64,000 nt of DNA, from NCBI GenBank assembly GCA_958450365.1, contig CAUEEP010000578.1, forward strand, positions 62,001 through 126,000. Reading direction: 5' to 3'. The DNA is from Mesorhabditis belari (taxonomy: Eukaryota; Nematoda; Chromadorea; Rhabditida; Rhabditidae). Shown one piece after another: positions 1-12,300 of this stretch (positions within the stretch are counted from its first letter, which is position 1; each line of letters starts with the position of its first letter). Made by a program: the position numbers and the translations under genes. Under the pieces are notes generated by a model. That model saw nothing but the letters and a program-made list of their open reading frames with translations, was not told the DNA's origin and made no database searches.

Positions 1-187
1 GGGCTTTAATAGCTCATTTTGTTCGAGTACAACTCCTTAACTCAACTCAAAATGTTTCCTAGGGTTTTCGAGGTCGGAGAATCGATTGAAGGCATTTATT
101 AAGTCTATTAATTGAAAATCAATCTATCAATCTATCAATTGGGGTCTTAATAACTCATTTTGTTCGTTGTTCAACTCTTTCACTCAC

Positions 188-328
188 CCCAACGAATAGT
201 CATCAAAGATCCAAACATGAGGGAAATACGAGCGTGTGAAAGTCATCTCATCTGACGGGAGAATCGGTGGCTCTAACTCGAAATCGTCCATAAAAGTCGT
301 CGGTCGACCAAATGAACGCATGAACGAA
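188..328 (-). CDS. TEP gene exon L (post-bait YFP..W motif)
   Basis: 141 nt between ctagcag and gtgagt, reading [46 protein letters not shown]. The [10 protein letters not shown] core corresponds to the family's invariant RxYFPExWxW, which identifies the gene as a TEP/alpha-2-macroglobulin. The gene continues off the left edge. Confidence 0.85.
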
Positions 329-3300
329 CTGCTAGAATGGACCAAATGAACGCATGAACGAGCTGCTAGAATGCATTTGCTCATTTGACGCAATGACTCA
401 AGCAAATGGCACACGAAAACATGCAAAAAGTTTTTGAAAATTCTTTTCGTGCTTTGTTTTTCCCAAAATTTTTGTTAAAAGAGTCATTTTAATAATGAAA
501 TTAATGAAAATTGATGAAAATTAATGAAATTGAATGAAATTGAATGAAATTGAATGAATTTTAATGAAATTTAATGAAATTGAATCAAATTTAATCAAAT
601 TTAATCAAATTTAATCAAATTTAATCAAATTTAATCCAATTTAATCAAATTGAATCAAATGGAATCAAATTGAATCAAATTGAATCAAATTGAATCAAAT
701 TTAATCAAATTGAATCAAATTGAATCAAATGGAATCAAATTTAATCAAATGGAATCAAATTGAATCAAATTGAATCAAATTGAATCAAATTGAATCAAAT
801 TGAATCAAATGGAATCAAATTGAATGAAATTGAATGAAATTGAATGAAATTGAATCCAATTTAATCCAATTTAATCAAATTGAATCAAATTGAATGAAAT
901 TGAATGAAATTTAATCAAATTTAATCAAATTTAATCAAATTGAATCCAATTGAATCAAATGGAATCAAATTGAATGAAATTGAATCAAATGGAATCAAAT
1001 TTAATCAAATGGAATCAAATTGAATCAAATGGAATCAAATTGAATGAAATTGAATCAAATGGAATCAAATTGAATGAAATTGAATCAAATTGAATCAAAT
1101 TGAATCAAATTGAATGAAATTGAATGAAATTTAATCAAATTTAATCAAATTTAATCAAATTGAATCCAATTGAATCAAATGGAATCAAATTTAATCAAAT
1201 TGAATCAAATTGAATCAAATTGAATCAAATGGAATCAAATTGAATCAAATTGAATCAAATGGAATCAAATTGAATCAAATGGAATCAAATTGAATCAAAT
1301 TGAATGAAATTGAATCAAATGGAATCAAATTGAATCAAATGGAATCAAATGGAATCAAATGGAATCAAATTGAATCCAATTTAATCAAATTTAATTAAAT
1401 TTAATCCAATTTAATCAAATTTAATCAAATTTAATCAAATTTAATGAAAATTTTACAAAACTGTAAAGGATTTTGATTCAATTTTTAATTTCAATTCAAT
1501 CTTTTCAAAAGATATTATGGAATTGGTGAATTGAAAACTGCGGGCTATTTCGCGGGACTCGCAAATAAAGAAAACAACACCATAGAACCAGCTGAAAGGA
1601 GGGTTTTTTTACTTCAACATTTCCTCAAATTATTGCGAAAAAAATTACGCATCTAGCTTTGTATTTTTTTTGGTATTTTTCTTCACTTCTTCTATTGCAC
1701 TCGACAATCTGCCACCGGGAAATATTCGTCATGTCATGCTTCATGAGTTCCTACAAGAGCACAGTGCAGCCTTGGCAGCTGCTAATATTCTTCATGAGTT
1801 CCTACAAGAGCACAGTGCAGACGTGGCAGCTGCTAATATTAAAAAGATATATTGGGAGGACTCACCTTCCGAAAGAACGTGTCAAGTATGGTTTGCCAAG
1901 TTTCGTTCTGGGGACAAATCTTTGAAAGATGCAGAGGGCCGTGCAGCGGCACCCCAACTGGATCATTCCAAATTACTCGAACTCATTACCAACGACCATC
2001 GGGTACCATCGCGTGAATTAGGAGAAGAGTTAGGGGTTGATCATGCTACAGTGCTAAGGCACCTTCATACCCTAGGATTTAAATCGAAACTTGGGGCTTG
2101 GATGCCCCAAGTTTACCCATGAGTGCCCCATGACCTCAATAATCCCCAGAAGTGGCAGCGCGCCTCCATCAGTGCCGTCCATCACTCACAATACAAAAGG
2201 AAATCTTTTCTTTCTCGAATTGTGAAAGGAGATGAGAAATGGGTTTTATCTGTGAACTTTTGGAGGAAGTGGCAATGGGTGGAGCCAGGCGAGAAACCCG
2301 AAAGTGATCCTAAGCTCGATTTGCACCAGAAGAAGTTTATGCTTTGCGTTTTCTGGGATATGAAGGGAGTGATGTACTGGGAGTTGCTGGATAGCAAGAC
2401 GACCGTTAACGCAATCAAATACAGTGGGCAATTGGGAAAGGTGAATGAATCCCTGAAGAGGAATAGGCCCTTCAAGTCAAAGATCGTTCTCATCCACGAC
2501 AACGCCCTCATGTTGCAAAATTGACTCACTCTAAAATAAATAGCCTTTTTTGGGAACTTTTGGCGCATTCTTGATACAGTCTAGACCTCGTCCCTTTTGA
2601 TTATTATTTATTCCGGATCATTATTAATGAGCTAAGCTGATTAAAAAAAGAGCAGAAGTCGTCAATAAAAATGGAAATTATTTGGAATGAATTTATGGTT
2701 GAATAAATTTTATTTCAAAGTCCCGCAGTTTTCGACTCACCAACCCAATAGCTATCTCAAGTCTTTAGAGTACTTTAGAGTACTTTAGAGTACTTTAGAG
2801 TACTTTAGAGTACTTTAGAGTACTTATAACAATCATAGAGCGATGAAAAGTTTACTTGACAAGTTTTTAAAGCTGTTTTAACATGCAATGCAATTGTTTT
2901 AACAACATTCAATGCAATGCTCATGCCTAAACCAACCTGCGCACATTATCTGGTAGTTTAGCCCGTAATTTTTGCAGTTTTCCAGAGCTGAAAGATAAAA
3001 ATAGCATAAAAACTAACAAATCTTGAGATGGAAATGGGCCGGGTGGGCCAGCGAATCCGCCAAAATCGCTGGACATTCCAGGCATTCCAGGCATTCCATT
3101 CATTCCATTCATTCCAGTAAAACCGTCACCAAATGGACGAGTTGATGAAAAGAATTGCTCCGAAAGATCCGGTTGGAATCTTTCCGAGTCTTCAGCTTCT
3201 ATTTCTTTATACCTGCAACTGGCTGACGAGCCCATTCGATCACAAACCGCTTCTGAAATTTGGAGGTAATTGATTTAGTTTGTAGCTAAGATGTAGCTAA

Positions 3301-6300
3301 TTTGTTGCTAATTCCTGCTCGCTTAGGTATCAAAAAATAGCTGAGATTCAGGGCTATTTTTTGATGCCTAAACGAGCAGTGTAGCATAAACCAGTGTCGA
3401 GAAAAAGTACCCCACCCCCATAATCCGGGTGCGGAGTGTTGGGTAGTCTAGCTTTGAACGAGTCTTTCTCGACACTGGTTGTTTCTACAATGCTACAATA
3501 GGTATCAAAAAATAGCCCTGAATCTCAGCTATTTTTGGATACCTAGACGAGCATTGTAGCATAAACCAATGTCGAGAAAAACCTGTAACAGTACCCCCAC
3601 CCTCATAATGACGGTGCGAAGTGTTGGGTAGTCTAGCTTTGAGCGAGTCTTTCTCGACACTGATTTACGCTACAATGCGCGCTTAGGTATCAAAAAATAG
3701 CCCTGAATTTCAGCTATTTTTTGATACCTAAACGAGCATTGTAGCATAAACCAGTGTCGAGAAAAACTCGTTCAAAGCTAGACTACGCAAGACTCCGCAT
3801 CGTCATTATCGGAGTGGGGTTAATTTCTAGCTTTTTTTTTGACCCTTTTACTCTTCAAGATTTAATATTGATGTAAACCTTGAGTTGGAGTGATGCCAGG
3901 CTGACAATTCGTTGTGATTTGTCGCATACATAAATCAGAAACAGCTGATGTTGAGGCTTTTCCTTCGGGGCAAGTTCCTCCCAAGATTTTATGATTAAAG
4001 AGAGAACCAGCGATGGCACAATTTTTTGCTATAAAACATTTCAAAAACAAAAAACTTTAATCCACTTACTGATAATATTCTTGATGCTTTTTAAGGTCAC
4101 TAAATTGAACATTCGAATTTGTTCTTCTTTTTGGAAATTTCGAGCAAAGAAGAGGCCTTCCCAGAGTTTCGGCAAACCGGGTTGATCTTCCTAAAAAGAG
4201 AAATTGTCTAGCAAGCAGTTTTGCAGCATTATAGACCTTTCTCAAAGATCTACATTACTCTAATAGACCTTTTCTTTAGCTACATTATTCAAAATAGTAC
4301 TTGAAAGTGCTTCAGCTTCACTTATGCCTTAAATTCGAGTACTCTAATAGTACCCTATGAAATCTGTGCTTACAATGCTAGTTATAGTACTAGCTACAGA
4401 ACTAGCTACAGAACTAGCTACAGAACTAGCTACAGAACTAGCTACAGAACTAGCTACGGTACTAGCTAGAGTACTGGCTACAGAACTAGCTATAGAACTA
4501 GCTATAGTACTAGCTACAGAACTAGCTACAGTACTAGCTACAGTACTGGCTACGGTACTAGCTACAGAGCTAGCTACGGTACTAGCTACAGTACTAGCGA
4601 CGGTACTAACTTCAGCACTAGCTACAGAACTAGCTGTAGTACTAGCTATAGTACTAGTTATAGTACTAACTACAGTACTGGCTACTGTACTAGCTACAGA
4701 ACTAGCTACGGTACTAGCTACCGTTCTAGCTATAGTACTAGCTACAGAACTAGCTACAGTACTAGCTACAGTACTAGCTACAGTACTAGCTACAGTACTA
4801 GCTACAGAACTAGCTACGATACTAGCTACGGTACTAGCTACAGCACTAGCTACAGTACTAGCTACAGTACTAGCTACAGTACTTTTACAGTAGTTTTTAA
4901 GTTCCCCTACTTTCATTAATTTAGCGATTTTCTCATCAAGCGTTCTCATAATCACATATCCATTTTTCTGTCCATTCATCGTGATCGTAATTTTTTACAG
5001 TACTAGTTACAGTACTAGCTATAGTACTAGCTATAGTACTAGCTGTAGTACTAGCTGCAGCAGTTTTACAGTACTTTTACAGTAGTTTTTAAATTCCCCT
5101 CACTTTCATTAATTTAGCGATTTTCTCATCAAGCGTTCTCATAATCACATATCCATTTTTCTGTCCATTCATCGTGATCGTAATTTTTTGCCCAGGTTTC
5201 ATAGTATCTCTTGATGGAATTGTTGATCCCTGAAACAAATATATTACTAGATTTTGATTCTAGTTTATTTATCCTCAATTAATAACTAAAGATATCGTAA
5301 TCTCAGCTCAATTTATATGTGCAATAAAGAAGCTCAAAAAGTAGTAATGAACTTATAGTAATTAACTTCTAGTAATCAACTTATATAATGAACTTATAGT
5401 AATGAACTTATTGTAATGAACTTGTAGTAATTAACATACCGTAAATACTGTAATAGTACCCCCGCCCCATAATGACGGTGCGGAGTGTTGCGTAGTCTAG
5501 CTTTGAACGAGTTTTTCTCGACACTGGTTTATGCTACAATGCTCGCTTAGGTATCAAAAAATAGCTGAAATTCAGGGCTATTTTTTGATACCTAAGCGAG
5601 CATTGTAGCATAAAGCAATGTCGAGAAAAACCTGTAACAGTACCCCACCCTCATAATGACGGTGCGAAGTGTTGGGTAGTCTAGCTTTGAGCGAGTCTTT
5701 CTCGACACTGATTTACGCTACAATGCGCGCTTAGGTATCAAAAAATAGCCCTGAATTTCAGCTATTTTTTGATACCTAAGCGAGCATTGTAGCATAAACC
5801 AGTGTCGAGAAAAACTCGTTCAAAGCTAGAGCTACGCAACACTCCGCACCGTCATTATGAGGGTGGGGGTACTATTACAGTATTTACGGTAGTAATTAAC
5901 TTCTAGTAATTGACTTCTAGTCATTAACTTCTAGTAATGAACTTCTAGTAATTAACATCTTCTACTTATCTCAATTAACTAGTAACTAGAAAAGTAATGA
6001 AGAAAGAGACGATAAGACGATTTTTTAAAAAACCCTAAACTTGAATTGAATTGTTTTTCAGCGTTGTACTGCTTGTTTATGGTTTTTAAAGGCATTAAAC
6101 ATTCTTACAGTTCTTCTATTCTATATAAAATTGACAGATTTTATGATTAATTCTTATTTTTCAGCTTTGAATTGTCTTAGAAAGCAAAAAAAGCCAAAAA
6201 AGCCAAAAAAAGTCAAAGAAAAGCATTAAACGCAACAGTGTTGCGTGTTGTTGCCAAAGAAAAGCGTTAAACGCAACACTAGATATGCTTTGAGTTGGAT

Positions 6301-9300
6301 AAAATTCGATAAAATTGGATAAAACAGGTTTGAATAAAACAAATCAAACAAATCCCACCGTGCACTTGTCACTGACGAAAAAGAGCAACATATCCACTTG
6401 CTGAGTCTTCGTACTGTAAAGATAAATGACACAATTCCCCAACATTTTCCTTGTCGCCTCAAAATTGATCGTTTTACTGTGATCGATTCGAGCGGAACGA
6501 GTCAAATCCTTTCCATTGCAAATAACCTGGAAGCTTTTCTTTTGTTCTCTAAAAAATCCTCCATCTATCGTAAGCGGATTTAGATCTCTATCATTTAATC
6601 TTTATCTTTATCTTTATCTATATCTTTATCTATATCTATATCTTTATCTTTATCTATATCTTTATCTTTATCTTTATCTTTATCTATATCTATATCTTTA
6701 TCTTTATCTTTATCTTTATCTTTACCTTTACCTTTATCTTTATCTTTACCTTTATCTTTATCTTTATCTTTACCTTTATCTTTACCTTTATCTTTATCTT
6801 TATCTTTATCTTTATCTTTATCTTTATCTTTATCTTTCTAGATTTTGTCTTTACAATTTCTCTATCACTGAAGCTATATATTGGGTTGATGCATAATTAT
6901 CCGGACTTCTTTTATAAATGATTTTATTTAACAAAAAATAACATAAATAGTTAGAAAAATATGTTTAATTGATTATTCTGGAGCATATTCACCGCCTACA
7001 TCAATAACTGATTGCCATTTGCTTGGAAGACGATCGATTCCACGAGCGAAGAATAAACGATCTTTGGAGGCAATCCACGCTTTAACATCGTCTATCAAGT
7101 CATCCAAATCGTTGTAGATCTTATTTGTTTGCCAATTTTTGAGCGATCGATTGACGTGGTAGTCCGTTGGGGCTTCTCCAGTTCTTTGAGATCGCGAAAC
7201 GACTCTGCGGCAGACCATCCCTTTTCGAAGTGGTAGAGCATGATATGGCGAAGATGGATATGATTGTCGACACGCATTTTGTTCACTAAAGAATAACGAA
7301 TATTTAAAAAAAAGAAATAGACAAAAAGCTTTCAAAACAAAAAAGATACAAGCACGCAAAAAGAAGTCCGGATAATTATGCATCAACCCAATAGTTTGCT
7401 GAAGCTGAAGTTTGTTATATCAAAGGCTTTTCCTTAAGCGTTTGGCTGAATATTGGCTGATATCGTTTGGTTGATATCGAAGTTTGACTGTAGTTTTGGT
7501 GTTCTTTATCAGCGCAATTGTACTGATGTTTTAAACAATATAAATGCTTAGTTTTTGATTTATATTCTTACAATTGTTAAGTTCTTTGTTAAATTCTTTT
7601 CTTTATTAAATTCTTTATGAAATTCTTTATTAAACTCCTTGTTAAACTCTTTATTAAATTCTTTATTAAATTCTTTATTAAATTCTTTACTAAGTTCTTT
7701 ATTAAGTTCTTTTCTTTATTAAATTCTTTATTAAATTCTTTATTCAACTCTTTCCATTCGATTCTTTCAAGTATCATTCAATAATAATTACATTACCCAA
7801 TCGTTTCCCATGTCAACTCCGAGTCAAACTAATATTTTAGTTACTATTGTTATTATTGAGTGCTTTGTGATTTGTCTATTCTTATGTAAATGTGTTCTCC
7901 TCTGTGCTTCCTCTCATCGAGAAGGTCCTTGGGATTGCCTAAGAGGACAAGCGAAGCTCTCAGCTCTCAGCTCTCAGCTCACCCTTCCCCTTTCACTCAT
8001 TTGTAATCTATTCGTCTTATTTTACTGTAAAAACTGCTTACTGCTCGGTAAAAATATTTTTGCGCAAAATTTTGTCATGATTGTTATTATGTTTGTTGTT
8101 ATTCTTGAAACGATTTGTCTATTCTTATATAAATGTGTCCCCTGTGCTCCCTTTCATTGCTGAGAAGATGCGGCCCTTGGGATCGGCTAGGAGGACACAT
8201 TTACAGCTGAGGCTGAGGCTGAGGCTGAGGCTGAGGCTTAGGCTTAGGCTTAGACTTAGGCTTAGGCTTAGGCTTAGACTTAGGCTTAGGCTTAGGCTTA
8301 GGCTTAGGCTTAGGCTTAGGCTTAGGCTGAGGCTGAGGCTTAGACTTAGGCTTAGGTTGAGGCTGAGGCTTAGACTTAGGCTTAGGCTGAGGCTGAGGCT
8401 TAGACTTAGGCTTAGGCTTAGGCTGAGGCTTAGACTTAGGCTTAGGCTTAGGCTTAGGCTTAGGCTTAGGCTTAGGCTTAGGCTTAGGCTTAGGCTTAGG
8501 CTTAGGCTTAGGCTTAGGCTTAGGCTTAGGCTTAGGCTTAGGCTTAGGCTTAGGCTTAGGCTTAGGCTTAGGCTTAGGCTTAGGCTGAGGCTTAGACTTA
8601 GGCTTAGGTTGAGGCTGAGGCTTAGACTTAGGCTTAGGCTGAGGCTGAGGCTTAGACTTAGGCTTAGGCTTAGGCTGAGGCTTAGACTTAGGCTTAGGCT
8701 TAGGCTTAGGCTTAGGCTTAGGCTTAGACTTAGGCTTAGGCTTAGGCTTAGGCTTAGGCTGAGGCTTAGACTTAGGCTTAGGCTTAGGCTGAGGCTTAGA
8801 CTTAGGCTTAGGCTGAGGCGGAGGCTTAGACTTAGGCTTAGGCTTAGACTTAGGCTGAGGCTTAGACTTAGGCTGAGGCTTAGACTTAGGCTGAGGCTTA
8901 GACTTAGGCTTAGGCTGAGGCTGAGGCTCTCACTCCCTTCCCCTTTCACTCATTTGTAATCTATTCGTCTTATCGTACTACTGTAAACAAAGATAGATCT
9001 TCCGAGTCTATACAACTGCAGTTCAGGTCAGTCATCGTCAGGTCAGTCAGTCACAGGACTCGTCTCTAATACGTTGGAGGAGTTGAGTCGAGTTGTCGGG
9101 GTGTGAGAGAGAGCAGGATATCCAAAGAGATGGCAAGATATCAAACTCTCTTTGACTTAACCCAAATTCTAGTCCAAATCCGTTTACTCTTAGAAAAAAA
9201 GACCCAAAAGAAATCATTTTCTTCCCTTTTCTTTTCAAAATTTGTACTAACGCTTCAAAAATCATCTTTCCTTTGTTTTTAAGAGAAAAGAATTTTCAAC

Positions 9301-12300
9301 AATGAGAAAAAAGATGGATATGAATTGTTAAAGAATTCAAAAATAGAAGAGGGAAAAAGATGATGACGTTTCAAAAGCAAAAATCTTATTTTATCTCTCT
9401 AATTTGTATTATAAAGTTCTAAGTTTAAAGAACGCTTTGATTATTCGGTATCGCTTGGCTGTTGTCTGTTGTCTGTTGTTGGCTCTCTTGGCTGAGATCT
9501 CTGTTGGCTGTTGTTGATGATGTTGATGGCTGATGTTGGCTTGAATCAGCGTTAAATCCAATAAAACGATGCTTTTATGATTTTGGTTAAAAGCTTTGAT
9601 CAAAAACGATGCTTTTTTTGGCAAACAAAAGCAAAAACATTCTGACATTTGACAGCAAAAAACTTCAAAAAGCGCTTTTCTATTTGCTCAGTGGCCATTT
9701 CACGACACTCATAAAGTCATTTTGAACGTTTTTTTGAGAGAAAAAAAAGACTAAAGTAAATTTAGAGCAATTCGAGTGATCCTCTAAAGCTTTCAATGAT
9801 CAAGAATTTAGCTAAAATCATTGAAAATCTAACCGATTTCTATTCATTTAGCTCAATTTTTTTATCATTTTCTCAGCCTAGTGATTTCCTAATCGAATTT
9901 TACGAAAATTGAGCTAATTGTATGGAAACTGGTAGGCAGATTACGATAGTTTACGGAATTTGAAAGTCGACTTAGCACTTTTATGCTTGAAACGTTTAGT
10001 TCAGAGATTTAGGAGGAGCAATAGCCTAGAGGCAATAGCCTAGGAGCAATAGCCTAGGAGCAATAGCCTAGCCTTTGAAGTGTAACTTGAGCTTGAGCCT
10101 GATGAGCTTAGTGTAGCTTGAGCTTGAGCCTGATGAGCTTGGTGTGGCTTGAGCTTGAGCCTGATGAGCTTAGTGTAGCTTGAGCTTGAGCCTGATGAGC
10201 TTGGTGTGGCTTGAGCTTGAGCCTGATGAGCTTAGTGTAGCTTGAGCTTGAGCCTGATGAGCTTGGTGTGGCTTGAGCTTGAGCCTGATGAGCTTAGTGT
10301 AGCTTGAGCTTGAGCCTGATGAGCTTGGTGTGGCTTGAGCTTGAGCCTGATGAGCTTAGTGTAGCTTGAGCTTGAGCCTGATGAGCTTGGTGTGGCTTGA
10401 GCTTGAGCCTGATGAGCTTAGTGTAGCTTGAGCTTGAGCCTGATGAGCTTGGTGTGGCTTGAGCTTGAGCCTGATGAGCTTAGTGTAGCTTGAGCTTGGG
10501 CCTGATGAGCTTAGTGTAGCTTGAGCTTGAGCCTGATGAGCTTAGTGTAGCTTGAGCTTGAGCCTGATGAGCTTGGTGTGGCTTGAGCTTGAGCCTGATG
10601 AGCTTAGTGTAGCTTGAGCTTGAGCCTGATGAGCTTGGTGTGGCTTGAGCTTGAGCCTGATGAGCTTAGTGTAGCTTGAGCTTGAGCCTGATGAGCTTGG
10701 TGTGGCTTGAGCTTGAGCCTGATGAGCTTAGTGTAGCTTGAGCTTGGGCCTGATGAGCTTAGTGTAGCTTGAGCTTGAGCCTGATGAGCTTAGTGTAGCT
10801 TGAGCTTGAGCCTGATGAGCTTGGTGTGGCTTGAGCTTGAGCCTGATGAGCTTAGTGTAGCTTGAGCTTGGGCCTGATGAGCTTGGTGTGGCTTGAGCTT
10901 GAGCCTGATGAGCTTGGTGTGGCTTGAGCTTGAGCCTGATGAGCTTAGTGTAGCTTGAGCTTGGGCCTGATGAGCTTAATGTAGCTTGAGCTTGATGAGC
11001 TTAGTGTAGCAAGAACAAGCTGTGAAAATCTTATTGTGAAATTTTCTAAAAGAGGCGCTTTTTCGGAACGTATTAGTATTAGTCCCAAGTCGCTTAAATA
11101 CCAATTCTCTAATTGTTTTCCCATTTATTTCCGTCCATTTACTCTGTCCAACTCTTTTTGCATTGATTATTCGATTTCTTTGTTTTTTTTTCTTTTCTTT
11201 ATTCATTTATTTCTATGTAAGTTTAGCTGATTTCTGAAAAAATAAAAAAAAGCCGAGTTTTTAAGGATTTCTTTATGAAATTCCTCTTTTAAATCTTTAA
11301 ATTCAAAAAAATCTCATTGAATTTGAATGCAGAATAGAATTATCTACATTTTGCATACTTTGGGATCATTTAAAATAGAATTGGTGACAAGAAAAGCTCC
11401 AAGAAAAGAGTTAACCTCTTTTTAAGCCATTTTTCGTTTTTTTTTAGCTTTTCTCATCTTAGATTGGTTCTAAATGACAGAAAAAATTCAGTAAATAGCC
11501 AATTTTTTTCTAGAAACACAAAGAGAAAGCCAATTTTCTAGAAACACAAATAAAGTTAATTTTAAAAGGCTTTATTTTAAAAGGCCGGCACTGTTTGTAC
11601 ACGGTGTTTTTTTTGATTAGCTCCAAAATCCGGCTTTGGAATTGGAATTGGCATTTGACCGTTGTTTTAAAGTTTGTTTTAAACTTTTAAAATAATCACA
11701 TCTTCTAAATTTTTAAGAATTTTACAGTTTTTCTAATATTTTCTTTGCTTTTCTAGGGAAATTTGATAATTTTAACCTTTATTCTTTTTAGAGAAACATC
11801 TAGAATCAATCGTTGTATGAAATTCGTTATATCAAATCCGTTATATCAAATCCTCTATATCAAATCCCTTCTATCAAATCTGTTACCGTATTTTCTCTAA
11901 TAGTAGTGCACCCTGAGCGTCGTCTAAATTCCTCGAAATCTCGAGAACCGCTTATCAGAACCTATCGATGTGGGGTCAGAAAATGTAGCTGACGATGAGA
12001 TCTTCTAGGGGATTAGAGTGTTGAGCCTCTGCAAAAGCTTGGAAACCGTAAAATCGTCATCAACTCGGCTCGCTTGGGTGCATTACTATTAGAGAAAATA
12101 CGGTTTTCAATTTACCGCTTGTAGGCTTGATTAGGCATCAGATTATCGTTAGATTTATCACCAAAAGTTCACTTTTCTCATTGGTGCCATTATTTAGTCA
12201 TTATCTTTTAAGCTTTTAAGCCCTTATATCAAATCTATTATCTCAAATCCCTTATATCAAATCAAAAACAACAATAACAATCAATAACAATAATAACAAT

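Noticed and set aside
2182..2568. 128-codon minus frame
   Set aside because: Shadow of the mariner transposase pseudogene on the plus strand.
3862..4050. Stop codon after TEP exon I as the true C-terminus
   Set aside because: The gtttac donor before it joins exon J in phase, and later exons carry the conserved YFP..W motif.
4344..4979. 211-codon minus frame (TVAS)n ending in a TEP exon fragment
   Set aside because: The 12-bp repeat read through into the partial exon G copy; not a gene.
8081..8959. 292-codon (RL)n plus frame and 274-codon (SL)n minus frame
   Set aside because: Direct translation of the TTAGGC-type hexamer array; open only because the unit lacks stops in those frames.
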